Shown one piece after another: positions 25,658-34,127 of a stretch of 64,000 nucleotides of DNA. The translations under genes and the position numbers were made by a program. The notes under the pieces were generated by a model. That model was not told the DNA's origin. It searched no databases and saw nothing but the letters and a program-made list of their open reading frames with translations. The first letter of the stretch is position 1, and the number at the start of each line of letters is the position of its first letter. Location of the stretch: the NCBI GenBank assembly GCA_900544095.1, contig UQTV01000004.1:62001-126000 (forward strand), read 5' to 3'. This stretch comes from an uncultured Collinsella sp. GTDB taxonomy: Bacteria; Actinomycetota; Coriobacteriia; Coriobacteriales; Coriobacteriaceae.

Positions 25658-26059
25658 TTACAGGCGGTCCTTGTTCTCGGCCTTAACGGCGCGTGCCTGC
25701 TGAACAAAGAACAGGTCGTAGACCACGATGACAAAGGCGACGATATTGACGGAGCTGCCGCCGAGTGCGGGAAGCGTGAGCACGGCTTGGAGGAGCGTGG
25801 CTGCCGCGGCAACGATACCGAGCTTAAATGCGCCGTCTACCTGCGAAGGCTTGTTGGCGCCCTTGATACCGGCGACGCCTGCGGCAAGGTCGACGAGGCC
25901 CTTAACAATCACCACAACAGCGGCGAGTGTGGCGTTCGATCCGTAAGCGGATCCAAAATTGCCGGTAACAATGCCGGCAATTCCGATGACGAGGCTGGCG
26001 ATGCCCAGAACAAAATAAATCAGGGCAAGGATTTTGAGTGTCTTGCGAGCAGCGCTCAT
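25658..26059 (-). CDS. Small four-helix membrane protein of unknown function
   Basis: A 133-residue protein with four predicted transmembrane segments (about residues 10-32, 42-65, 78-98 and 102-122) and charged ends. I do not recognise a family with confidence; the pattern is reminiscent of DUF308/HdeD-like proteins. AAAGGACC lies before the start at 26059. It is monocistronic, with a terminator on its 3' side. Confidence 0.65.
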   Translation of the reverse strand: MSAARKTLKILALIYFVLGIASLVIGIAGIVTGNFGSAYGSNATLAAVVVIVKGLVDLAAGVAGIKGANKPSQVDGAFKLGIVAAAATLLQAVLTLPALGGSSVNIVAFVIVVYDLFFVQQARAVKAENKDRL

Positions 26060-26291
26060 AGCTGGTCCTTTCGATGCGGGCGCGGAGAATCTGTCGCGCC
26101 CAGGTTACGGCACATATCGTGAAGCACATTGTAGTTCAACGGGACGATGCATGCGTTTGAAAGCGTCTCTTGCCTGTACGATCCAACCTTTCAAAAAGGA
26201 AAGCTGGACGTAAGCCAAATCGATGGCAGCTCATGTGCGGCGCTGCGATGATGAGGCCGTAACAAGGAGCTGGTCTCAAGGAGGAGTCATG

Positions 26292-26432
26292 ATGTACGGA
26301 GCAGAGCAAGTACGAGAGCCGCGGTCGCTGGGAAGGCGCATGAGCGATTCTGTGATCGCTGCCGTGTGCACGGGGTTGATGGCGGTGCTTTGCATTGGGA
26401 TGCTGTGGACCATGTCGCATGTGGGACAATAG
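26292..26432 (+). CDS. Small single-pass membrane protein, hypothetical
   Basis: A 46-residue protein with a charged N-terminus (Arg-Glu-Pro-Arg-Ser-Leu-Gly-Arg-Arg) and one hydrophobic helix (about residues 22-42). A strong AAGGAGGAG box precedes two adjacent ATGs (26289 and 26292); spacing favours 26292. It lies between two longer genes with no partner in an obvious operon. No function can be assigned. Confidence 0.5.
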   Translation: MYGAEQVREPRSLGRRMSDSVIAAVCTGLMAVLCIGMLWTMSHVGQ

Positions 26433-26495
26433 CGGACGGTTGGGTGCTGGCATAAACGGCGCCCCGCGTATTCGTTTGTTTATTAAGGAGTGTCC

Positions 26496-27200
26496 ATGGG
26501 CGTCGTCGATCCCTTTTCTGTTGCTCGGGCCGCGGGGCTTGAGCTGACCGGGAAGCCCGAGGGCCTCACGCTCACCGACGGCTCGATGGAGCTGCGAGCC
26601 GATTTTGCCCGCATGCTGCCACGACTCAAGCAAGGCCGTCTGCAGCAAGAGCTGCTGGTAAAGGCTGCGCGCACAAAAGGCATCGAGAGCCCATGGGCGA
26701 TTGATGCCACGGCAGGCTTTGGCGAGGATTCGCTGCTGTTGGCGGCCGCGGGCTTTACCGTCGATCTGTATGAGCAGGATTGCGTGATCGCGGCGCTCCT
26801 CAAGGATGCCTTGGATCGCGCGGCGGATGATCAGGTGCTTGCGGCTGCCGTGGCTCGCATGCGCCTTCATGCGGGCGAGGACAGCATTGCCGGCCTTCGC
26901 CATACAGCTGGGCTGATCGAGCAGGACGAGCTCGCGGCTCCCGACGTGGTGTATCTGGACCCCATGTTTCCCGGGCGCACCAAAAGCGCGGCGGTCAAAA
27001 AGAAGTTCCAACTCTTGCACCATTTGGAGCAGCCGTGTGCCGATGAGGAAACACTGGTCGAAGCTGCGCTCGCGGTGCACCCGCGCAAGGTTGTTATCAA
27101 GCGGCCGGTGAAGGGGCCGCTGCTTGCCGGCGTTAAGCCGAGCTATCAGCTTGCGGGCAAGGTCGTTCGTTACGATGTTTTGGTGCCGCCGCGTCCGTAG
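26496..27200 (+). CDS. rsmJ: 16S rRNA (guanine-1516-N2)-methyltransferase, RsmJ type
   Basis: A 234-residue class I methyltransferase with the RsmJ signatures: Arg-Leu-Lys-Gln-Gly-Arg-Leu-Gln-Gln-Glu-Leu-Leu, Asp-Ala-Thr-Ala-Gly-Phe-Gly-Glu-Asp for SAM binding near residue 70, and Tyr-Leu-Asp-Pro-Met-Phe-Pro as the catalytic loop. It methylates G1516 of 16S rRNA. The ATG at 26496 has AAGGAG five bases upstream; an in-frame GTG at 26490 overlaps that box. Confidence 0.88.
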   Translation: MGVVDPFSVARAAGLELTGKPEGLTLTDGSMELRADFARMLPRLKQGRLQQELLVKAARTKGIESPWAIDATAGFGEDSLLLAAAGFTVDLYEQDCVIAALLKDALDRAADDQVLAAAVARMRLHAGEDSIAGLRHTAGLIEQDELAAPDVVYLDPMFPGRTKSAAVKKKFQLLHHLEQPCADEETLVEAALAVHPRKVVIKRPVKGPLLAGVKPSYQLAGKVVRYDVLVPPRP

Positions 27201-27248
27201 CTTGCGTACGATGGCTGACACTCCGTCAATGCTGTGCCGATGCAGTGC

Positions 27249-27545
27249 CTATTTCCAAGGGTGCGACGTCAGGTGCCATCCACCGCAGTATTCGCATTTG
27301 TAGCAGGCCAAACCACGCCGCCCGCGGTTTTCGCAGTCGGCCATAACAGCCTCGGCCTCAGCGCGCGTGTCGTAACGGTTTTTGCGCTCGCACGACTTGT
27401 AGCGCCAGGCCTCATCGCGCTCGGCGTCCAGGGCGTCGCGGCGCTCGTCTTCGCGCGCAAACAGGTCGCTCATATCGCCGCCGGTGGCAGTGCCCAAAAA
27501 CTCGCTTTTTGCCTTTGACCAGGCGGCTCGCTTTTTGCTCCCCAT
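27249..27545 (-). CDS. Hypothetical small protein with a zinc-ribbon-like C-terminus
   Basis: A 98-residue, highly charged protein. The middle is rich in Arg, Asp and Glu (probably helical), and the C-terminus has Cys-Tyr-Lys-Cys-Glu-Tyr-Cys-Gly-Gly-Trp-His, which could bind zinc together with another upstream Cys. The ATG at 27545 has GAGAGGGG about eight bases upstream; the reading frame also opens at a TTG seven codons earlier. It is divergent from a GNAT gene, and a palindrome lies between them. Function unknown. Confidence 0.6.
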   Translation of the reverse strand: MGSKKRAAWSKAKSEFLGTATGGDMSDLFAREDERRDALDAERDEAWRYKSCERKNRYDTRAEAEAVMADCENRGRRGLACYKCEYCGGWHLTSHPWK

Positions 27546-27570
27546 CTGCTTCGTGCCCCTCTCCAAACGC

Positions 27571-27600
27571 TGGTATCATTGCTCAACCAAAGTGATACCA
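27571..27600. promoter_or_regulatory. Operator-like palindrome between divergent genes
   Basis: The perfect half-sites tggtatca (27571-27578) and tgatacca (27593-27600) are separated by 14 bases, placed between the hypothetical zinc-ribbon gene and the GNAT gene. It could bind a dimeric regulator of both genes. Confidence 0.4.
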
Positions 27601-27622
27601 ATAAACGTGAGGTCGCCGCGTG

Positions 27623-28111
27623 ATGATCAGAAAAACCCTCGATACCGACATTCCCGCCGTCATGGCTATCTACGACGTTGCCCGCGCTTTTATGCGCGCA
27701 CACGGCAATGCCACGCAGTGGCCCGAGGGCACGCCTTCGGCCGAGCAGCTGGCTGCCGATATCGCCGCCGGTGGCAGCTATGTGTGCGAAGTCGACGGTC
27801 GCGTGGTGGCGACGTTTGCCTTCCTGCCGGGGCCGGACAGTTCCTACGATGTGGTCGAGGGTGGCCAGTGGCGTAGCGACACTCCGTACGCTGTGCTGCA
27901 CCGCGTGGCATCCGACGGCACCACGCATGGTGTCGCGGCTGCGATGTTTGCCTTTGCCAAGGAACGCATCGACCATCTGCGTATCGACACGCATCAGGAC
28001 AACCTGCCCATGCAGGGCGCAATCACCAAGGCCGGGTTTAAGCGTGCCGGTATCGTGTACGTGTCGGACGGCACACCGCGTGTTGCGTTTGACTGGCTGC
28101 GCGAGGCATAA
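27623..28111 (+). CDS. GNAT-family N-acetyltransferase
   Basis: A 162-residue protein with the GNAT fold pattern: an N-terminal strand and helix (Arg-Lys-Thr-Leu-Asp-Thr-Asp-Ile-Pro-Ala), a central strand pair, and the conserved C-terminal Leu-Arg-Ile-Asp-Thr-His-Gln-Asp-Asn segment. The Asn-Leu-Pro-Met-Gln segment and a Phe-Lys-Arg-Ala-Gly-Ile turn follow. It transfers an acetyl group from acetyl-CoA to an unknown amine. The start is either the GTG at 27620 or the adjacent ATG at 27623; no strong ribosome site is visible. Confidence 0.78.
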   Translation: MIRKTLDTDIPAVMAIYDVARAFMRAHGNATQWPEGTPSAEQLAADIAAGGSYVCEVDGRVVATFAFLPGPDSSYDVVEGGQWRSDTPYAVLHRVASDGTTHGVAAAMFAFAKERIDHLRIDTHQDNLPMQGAITKAGFKRAGIVYVSDGTPRVAFDWLREA

Positions 28112-28143
28112 GAGCGGAGACGCGTATCAACAATTCGCGCGGA

Positions 28144-28173
28144 CGAAAATGGCTCCGGGTGGGGCCATTTTCG
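28144..28173 (+). terminator. Hairpin after the GNAT gene
   Basis: Arms cgaaaatggc (28144-28153) and gccattttcg (28164-28173) form a symmetrical stem with A/T-rich flanks on both strands, 33 bases after the stop codon. The remaining sequence to 28365 is GC-rich and shows no gene. Confidence 0.55.
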
Positions 28174-28365
28174 TTCGCTGCGCTGTTTTGCAAGCCGGCT
28201 TTCGCAAGGCGCGAACCTACGAAAATCGCCGCGCGGCAACGCGGGGCGATGAGCTCGGTCGGGGGATAGGGCCCGCTTCGCCCGCCGGCCCGTAAATTGT
28301 ATCATCCAGTGTGGAGCGTGAGTGCCCGTTGCCGCGTGCGATGGGCTTGTAATAAGAGGAGAGCC

Positions 28366-30369
28366 ATGTCGAAGCAAGCTGTCGTTGGAATCTTGGCGCA
28401 TGTCGATGCCGGTAAGACCACGCTGGCCGAGGCCATGCTGTTTAACGCGGGTCGCATTCGCAAGCGCGGCCGCGTTGACGATGGCGATTCGCATCTGGAT
28501 ACGAACGAGATCGAGCGCGAGCGTGGCATTACGATTTTCTCGTCGCAGGCCGTGCTCGACCACGGTGAAGCCCACGTTATGCTCGTGGATGCGCCGGGGC
28601 ATGTCGATTTTTCTGCCGAGGCGGAGCGCACACTGCGTGCCCTGGACTACGCGATTCTGGTGGTGGGCGCCAACGACGGCGTGCAGGGGCACACCGAAAC
28701 CCTGTGGCGCCTGCTTGCGCGCTATGACATCCCGACGTTCATCTATATCAACAAAATCGATTTGGAGAATCCCGGCCGCGATGTTTTGCTGGCACAACTT
28801 GGGCAGCGTCTTTCCGAGGGCTGCCTAGACGCCAGCGAACTGCTGGCGGGCGGCGCCGTTCAGGAGGACGCTGCTGCGTTGGACGAGTCGGCGCTCGAGG
28901 AGTTTCTTGATGCGGGTGAGCTTTCTGTCGCAACGCTGTCGCGCATGGTTGCCGAGCGCAAGCTCTTTCCCTGCTTTGCCGGCTCGGCGCTCAAGGACCA
29001 AGGCGTGGACGAGCTGTTGGATGGTATATGCGCGCTGATGCGTGAACAGGCGTGGCTCCCGGAGTTTGCCGCGCGCGTCTATCGTGTCAGCCGCGGGGAT
29101 CGCGGCGAGCGCTTGGCATGGGTTAAGGTGACCGGCGGCACGCTGCATGCCAAGCAGATGATTGCCGGACGTTCCGGTGCCGAGGCATGGGAGCAGAAGG
29201 TCGATCAGGTACGCATCTATAACGGCGAGAAGTATGAGCTTGCCCAAGAAGTTGCTGCTGGCGGTATTTGCGCCGTGACGGGTCTTGCGCACGTTCGCCC
29301 GGGGGACGCCCTGGGCGCGGAGCCCGCGGGCGATGCGCCTGTCATTGCGCCGGTCCTCACCTATACGGTGCTTCCGGGCGAACACGATGTCCATGCGGTG
29401 TTCAAAGCGCTGACTGAGTTAGCGGACGAAGATCCCATGCTCGGCGTAAGCTGGAACACTCATCTTGAGCAGATTCATTTACAGCTGATGGGCGCCGTGC
29501 AACTCGAGGTCGTGCAGCGGGTGTTGGCTGATCGTTTTGGTCTTCCGGTTGCGTTTGAGTCTGGCGGCATTCTCTATAAGGAGACTATTTCGCAGCCGGT
29601 CGAGGGCGTGGGTCACTTTGAGCCACTGCGCCACTATGCCGAGGTGCATCTGCGTCTGGAGCCGTTGCCAGCGGGTTCGGGCGTGCAGTTTGGCACCGTG
29701 ACCTCGACCGACGAGCTCGATCTTAACTGGCAGCGTTTGGCACTCACCAACGCCATGGAGCGCGATCACCTGGGCGTGCTGACCGGCTCGCCCATCACAG
29801 ATGTGCGCATTGCGCTCACGGGCGGCCGCACGCATGCCAAGCACACCGAGGGCGGCGATTTTCGCCAGGCCACGTACCGCGCGATTCGCCAGGGTTTGAT
29901 GCGGGCGCGCGAGGCCGGCGCGGCGGTGCTGTTGGAGCCGTGGTATCGCTTTGAGCTCGAGGTGCCGGGGGAGTGCGTGGGCAGGGCGTTGTCAGACGCT
30001 ACGCGCATGGGTGCCGAGTACGAGCCGCCGACGATGGCGGGAGACCGGGCGAAGCTTGTGGGTCGCGTGCCGGCATCTGAGGTGCAGGATTACGCGCTGG
30101 AGGTGGCTGCCTACACGAGCGGTCGCGGTCATCTGTACCTAGAGTTTGCCGGCTATGCGGCTTGTCATGATGCCGAGCGCGTCATCGAGACGGCCGCCTA
30201 TGAGCCCGAGGCCGATCTGCCCAACACGCCCGACTCGGTCTTTTGCTCTCACGGCGCCGGCTACACGGTCAAATGGTACGACGTACCCGCCGCGGCGCAC
30301 GTAAAGGTCGATCCCTCTACCTTCCGTCCCTGGCGAGCAGCAGACGCCGAGTTTTTCGGCCATAGATGA
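28366..30369 (+). CDS. Tet(M)/EF-G-like ribosome-associated GTPase
   Basis: A 667-residue translational GTPase of the ribosomal-protection branch. G1 is Ala-His-Val-Asp-Ala-Gly-Lys-Thr-Thr near residue 10, the switch carries Glu-Arg-Glu-Arg-Gly-Ile-Thr, G3 is Asp-Ala-Pro-Gly-His-Val-Asp-Phe, and G4 is Asn-Lys-Ile-Asp. All EF-G-type domains follow. True Tet(M)/Tet(O) proteins carry a domain IV tip loop of the type YSPVSTPADF; here the comparable region reads Gly-Gly-Arg-Thr-His-Ala-Lys-His-Thr-Glu-Gly-Gly-Asp-Phe. Tetracycline protection is therefore not assured; another ribosome-rescue role is possible. AGAGGAGAG precedes the ATG at 28366. Confidence 0.82.
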   Translation: MSKQAVVGILAHVDAGKTTLAEAMLFNAGRIRKRGRVDDGDSHLDTNEIERERGITIFSSQAVLDHGEAHVMLVDAPGHVDFSAEAERTLRALDYAILVVGANDGVQGHTETLWRLLARYDIPTFIYINKIDLENPGRDVLLAQLGQRLSEGCLDASELLAGGAVQEDAAALDESALEEFLDAGELSVATLSRMVAERKLFPCFAGSALKDQGVDELLDGICALMREQAWLPEFAARVYRVSRGDRGERLAWVKVTGGTLHAKQMIAGRSGAEAWEQKVDQVRIYNGEKYELAQEVAAGGICAVTGLAHVRPGDALGAEPAGDAPVIAPVLTYTVLPGEHDVHAVFKALTELADEDPMLGVSWNTHLEQIHLQLMGAVQLEVVQRVLADRFGLPVAFESGGILYKETISQPVEGVGHFEPLRHYAEVHLRLEPLPAGSGVQFGTVTSTDELDLNWQRLALTNAMERDHLGVLTGSPITDVRIALTGGRTHAKHTEGGDFRQATYRAIRQGLMRAREAGAAVLLEPWYRFELEVPGECVGRALSDATRMGAEYEPPTMAGDRAKLVGRVPASEVQDYALEVAAYTSGRGHLYLEFAGYAACHDAERVIETAAYEPEADLPNTPDSVFCSHGAGYTVKWYDVPAAAHVKVDPSTFRPWRAADAEFFGHR

Positions 30370-30400
30370 TAGAGGGTCAGACTCTTTGCCGCATTTAATT

Positions 30401-30428
30401 GGTATAACTCGGTATAAGTTGGTATAAC
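30401..30428 (+). promoter_or_regulatory. Three GGTATAA repeats with a 10-bp period
   Basis: ggtataac at 30401, ggtataag at 30411 and ggtataac at 30421 lie on one face of the helix, immediately upstream of the AAA-UvrA gene pair. Short iterated sites at helical-turn spacing often bind a cooperative regulator. Confidence 0.5.
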
Positions 30429-30462
30429 TATTACCAGGGTTTGCCAATCCGAGGAGGCCGAC

Positions 30463-31581
30463 ATGAATCCAAATCCCTTTAAGCCCACGGCTGGCAAGCG
30501 GCCTCCGATACTCATCGGTCGAGAGTCGGTCATCGAAGATTTTGAGGAAGGACTCGACAACGGCGCCGGAGCGCCGGGTAGGCTCATGCTCATTACGGGA
30601 AACCGCGGCTTCGGCAAAACGGTTCTCCTGCGGGAGCTGCAACGTCTAGCCAGCGAGCGCGGATGGGCGGTTATCTCCGATTCCGCTTCGCTTGGCTTAT
30701 GCGACCGCTTAGCCGACGCGCTTCGCTCGAATAAACCCGTTGTGACGTCAATGGAGCTCGGTCCGTCGTTTGGCCGGATGTCGGTCGAGGCGGCGCGAGC
30801 AAAGGGCGAGACGTTACGAGGACTGGTCAACGAGCGCCTCAAGAAGCTCGGTCCAGGCAAGGGCATACTGTTTGCGATTGACGAGGCGCAATCGGCTTCT
30901 ATCGAGGAACTGGCGGCTCTTGCCGTTCTCTATCAGCAGGTGCTCGGAGATCAGGATGCCACGGGCTTGCCCGATAGCGACCAGCGCGGTCTTGCGCTGG
31001 TGTTCGCCGGCTTACCCAGTATGGTTGACGATCTGCTCGAAGAGCCGAGCGTGACGTTTTTGCGGCGTGCCCAGCAGCGTACGCTGGGGGCGATATCTTT
31101 GCCCAAGGTGCGCGATTCATATATCCAGACGGTCAAAGACGCTGGTCTTTACGTTGACGCGGAGACGGCGGACCTTGCGGCACGCAAGAGCATGGGGCAT
31201 CCCTATATGGTTCAGCTGGTGGGCTATTACATGTGGCGCTCTGCTGTCCGACGCAACTCGCAGGTCATTGAAAGGTGCGATGTCGAGGATGGCCATGCGG
31301 ATGCCGTCTCCGAGTTCTACGAAGCGGTTGACGCGCCCCTGTATTACGGGTTGCGCAGTCCGCAGCGCCTCTTTATCGAGGCCATGGCTACTGACGAGGG
31401 CAAACCGACTCGCATGGCGGATATCATTGAGCGCTGCGATCGCACCCAGAGCTGGGCGAGTAAATATCGCGCAAGCCTGATTCGCGAGCGCGTCATCGAA
31501 GCTGCCGGATACGGCCTCGTCCGGTTTACCGTGCCCATGCTGGGCGCGTACATTCGCGATCGAGTTTTATGGCATGAGTAG
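30463..31581 (+). CDS. AAA ATPase with C-terminal winged helix, paralogue 1
   Basis: A 372-residue ATPase. Walker A is Gly-Asn-Arg-Gly-Phe-Gly-Lys-Thr near residue 45 and Walker B is Ile-Leu-Phe-Ala-Ile-Asp-Glu-Ala near residue 138. A sensor-like segment Phe-Ala-Gly-Leu-Pro-Ser-Met-Val and the shared block Val-Thr-Phe-Leu-Arg-Arg-Ala-Gln-Gln-Arg follow. The C-terminal 90 residues form a predicted winged helix. It closely resembles the gene at 34128 in order of motifs. GAGGAGG precedes the ATG. It overlaps or abuts the UvrA-like gene. The function is unknown: an Orc/Cdc6-like or STAND-type signalling ATPase is plausible. Confidence 0.8.
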   Translation: MNPNPFKPTAGKRPPILIGRESVIEDFEEGLDNGAGAPGRLMLITGNRGFGKTVLLRELQRLASERGWAVISDSASLGLCDRLADALRSNKPVVTSMELGPSFGRMSVEAARAKGETLRGLVNERLKKLGPGKGILFAIDEAQSASIEELAALAVLYQQVLGDQDATGLPDSDQRGLALVFAGLPSMVDDLLEEPSVTFLRRAQQRTLGAISLPKVRDSYIQTVKDAGLYVDAETADLAARKSMGHPYMVQLVGYYMWRSAVRRNSQVIERCDVEDGHADAVSEFYEAVDAPLYYGLRSPQRLFIEAMATDEGKPTRMADIIERCDRTQSWASKYRASLIRERVIEAAGYGLVRFTVPMLGAYIRDRVLWHE

Positions 31582-31591
31582 GGTGATAAAG

Positions 31592-34087
31592 ATGACGGAA
31601 CAGAAGATGAGCCCGCAGGCTATCGAGGTGCGTGGCGCGCGCGTCCATAACCTCAAAGACATCGATATCGATATTCCGCTGGGAAAGCTCGTGGGCATTG
31701 CCGGCGTATCGGGTTCGGGCAAGAGCTCGCTGGCGCTGGGCGTTCTTTACGCCGAGGGCTCGCGTCGCTACTTGGAAGCACTCAGCACCTATACTCGACG
31801 TCGCCTGACGCAGGCCGAACACGCTCAGGTGGACGAGGTGCTGCACGTGCCGGCGGCGCTCGCATTGCATCAGCGTCCCAGCGTACCGGGCGTGCGTTCC
31901 ACTTTTGGCACCATGACCGAGCTCAACAACAGCCTGCGTCTGCTCTTTAGTCGCTGTGCCCATCACGTGTGCCCGCATTGCGGGGCACGCGTGGAGCCGA
32001 GCCTTAACGTGGCTGCGGGCCTGTCGCTCACGTGTCCGACATGCGGCCGCGAGTTCTACGCGCCGAGTGCCGAGGATTTGGCTTTCAATAGCGGCGGTGC
32101 GTGCCCCACCTGTGGCGGCACCGGTGTCATGCGCGAGGTGGACGAGGCGAGCCTGGCGCCCGACGAGTCAAAGACTATCAACGAAGGTGCGGTCCTTCCC
32201 TGGGGCACGCTCATGTGGGATCTGATGAAGCAGGTGGCTGGCGAGATGGGCGTGCGCACCGACGTGCCATTTAACCAGCTCACGCCTCAAGAGCGCGACA
32301 TCGTGTTCCATGGTCCGGCGGTTAAAAAGCACATTCTCTACGTGCCCAAAAACGGCGAGGGCGCCACGCCGCTCGATTTCACCTATTACAACGCCGTCTA
32401 TACCGTCGAGAATGCGCTCGCCAAGGTCAAGGACGATAAGGGCTTAAAACGCGTTGCGCGCTTTTTGCGCGAGGGAGCATGCCGTGATTGCGGCGGCACG
32501 CGTCTCTCTGAGGCCGCGCGCCAGCCCCAGGTGCGCGGTATCAATCTGGCGCAGGCCGCGGCCATGACGCTGGGCGAGGCCATTGAGTGGATGCACGGGG
32601 TGCCCGCATCCTTGCCGCCCGAGATGCGGCCCATGGCGACGGATATCTGCGATTCGTTTTTGAGCGTGGCCCGTCGCCTGGTCGACCTGGGTCTCGATTA
32701 CCTTTCACTCGACCGCGCTGGTGCCACACTCTCCACGGGTGAGCGCCAGCGCGTGCAGCTTGCCCGCGTGGTGCGCAACCGGTCGACGGGCGTGCTTTAT
32801 GTGCTGGACGAGCCTTCGATCGGCCTGCATCCTGCCAATGTCGACGGCTTGGTGGGCGTGATGCGCGATCTGGTGGATGTCGGCAACACCGTGGTTGTTG
32901 TCGACCACGACACGCGCGTACTGGCGGAAGCCGACTATCTGGTCGAGATGGGCCCCGTTGCCGGAGCAGGCGGCGGTAATGTGATTGCCGCTGGCACGGT
33001 AGACGAGGTCGAACAATCGCAAAGCAGCCGCATCGCCCCGTTTTTGCGCGCAGAGTCCAAGCGCTTGCGTCCGCAGGTGACTGACGAGGAAATGTTCGAC
33101 CAGGGCCATATCCGCATGGCGACCGATGCCATCCATACCGTCAAGCCGCTCGAAGTCGATATCCCGCGCGGCCGCCTTGTCGCGGTGACGGGCGTTTCGG
33201 GTTCGGGTAAGACGACGTTGGTGCTCGAGACGCTCATCCCGGCGCTCAAGGCGCAGGCAGCCGGCGAGCGCCTGCCGGGACACGTGCGTTGGGTCGATGC
33301 CGAAGGTATTGCGCGTGCCAACCTGATTGACGCCACGCCCATCGGTGCCAACGTGCGCTCGACGGTAGCGACCTATGCCGACATCCATGATGAGCTGCGA
33401 CGCGCCTTCGCCCGCACGCCCGAGGCAAAGGCAGCCGGCTACAAGGCGGGTGCCTTCAGCTACAACACCGGCGCCTTGCGCTGCCCTACGTGCGATGGAA
33501 CGGGCTCGATTTCGCTCGACGTGCAGTTTTTGCCCGACGTCGAGATCGTCTGCCCGGCATGCCGTGGTTCGCGCTACGCCGAGGCCGCCTCGCATATCCA
33601 TCGCGAGGGCAAGGACGGCAGTCTGCTTACGTTGCCGCAGCTCATGGACATGAGTGTGGACGAGGCCCTCGACGCCACGGTGGGACTCAAGAAGGTTCAG
33701 ACGCGCTTACAGACCTTGCACGACCTGGGCCTGGGTTATCTCACGCTCGGTGAGCCCACGCCGGCGCTCTCGGGCGGCGAGGCACAACGCCTTAAGCTCG
33801 CGAGCGAGATGGGCCGCGTGCAGGATGATGCCGTATTCGTATTCGACGAGCCCACGATCGGACTACATCCGCTCGATGTTCAGGTGCTGCTGAACGTATT
33901 TGACGGTCTCGTTGCCAAGGGCGCCACGGTTATCGTGATCGAACACGATCTCGACCTTATCCGTAACGCCGATTACGTGATCGACATGGGACCGGGCGGT
34001 GGCGACGCCGGCGGGCAAATCGTCTGCGCCGGCACGCCGGGCGACATCGCCACTTGCTCCAAGAGCATCACCGGTCGCTACCTATAG
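31592..34087 (+). CDS. UvrA-like excinuclease-type double ABC ATPase (short form)
   Basis: An 831-residue UvrA paralogue, shorter than the usual 940 or so, as in the class III/drug-resistance branch. ABC domain I has Walker A Gly-Val-Ser-Gly-Ser-Gly-Lys-Ser-Ser near residue 33. ABC domain II has Gly-Val-Ser-Gly-Ser-Gly-Lys-Thr-Thr near residue 537 and the signature Leu-Ser-Gly-Gly-Glu-Ala-Gln-Arg near residue 725. Zinc cysteines (Cys-Pro-His-Cys, Cys-Pro-Thr-Cys; Cys-Pro-Thr-Cys then Cys-Pro-Ala-Cys) are kept. Relatives confer self-resistance to DNA-binding drugs. The first ATG (31574) overlaps the AAA stop; AGGGTGA supports 31592. Translation is probably coupled to the AAA gene. Confidence 0.85.
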   Translation: MTEQKMSPQAIEVRGARVHNLKDIDIDIPLGKLVGIAGVSGSGKSSLALGVLYAEGSRRYLEALSTYTRRRLTQAEHAQVDEVLHVPAALALHQRPSVPGVRSTFGTMTELNNSLRLLFSRCAHHVCPHCGARVEPSLNVAAGLSLTCPTCGREFYAPSAEDLAFNSGGACPTCGGTGVMREVDEASLAPDESKTINEGAVLPWGTLMWDLMKQVAGEMGVRTDVPFNQLTPQERDIVFHGPAVKKHILYVPKNGEGATPLDFTYYNAVYTVENALAKVKDDKGLKRVARFLREGACRDCGGTRLSEAARQPQVRGINLAQAAAMTLGEAIEWMHGVPASLPPEMRPMATDICDSFLSVARRLVDLGLDYLSLDRAGATLSTGERQRVQLARVVRNRSTGVLYVLDEPSIGLHPANVDGLVGVMRDLVDVGNTVVVVDHDTRVLAEADYLVEMGPVAGAGGGNVIAAGTVDEVEQSQSSRIAPFLRAESKRLRPQVTDEEMFDQGHIRMATDAIHTVKPLEVDIPRGRLVAVTGVSGSGKTTLVLETLIPALKAQAAGERLPGHVRWVDAEGIARANLIDATPIGANVRSTVATYADIHDELRRAFARTPEAKAAGYKAGAFSYNTGALRCPTCDGTGSISLDVQFLPDVEIVCPACRGSRYAEAASHIHREGKDGSLLTLPQLMDMSVDEALDATVGLKKVQTRLQTLHDLGLGYLTLGEPTPALSGGEAQRLKLASEMGRVQDDAVFVFDEPTIGLHPLDVQVLLNVFDGLVAKGATVIVIEHDLDLIRNADYVIDMGPGGGDAGGQIVCAGTPGDIATCSKSITGRYL

Positions 34088-34091
34088 GCGA

Positions 34092-34117
34092 TGCGACAAA
34101 GGGACTGTCCCTTTGCC
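34092..34117. repeat. GACAAAGGGAC-type hairpin, copy 3
   Basis: The sequence gcgacaaagggac-tg-tccctttgcc folds on itself just after the UvrA-like stop codon at 34087. It shares the GGGAC core with the other copies. Confidence 0.65.
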
Positions 34118-34127
34118 TTATTGATGC

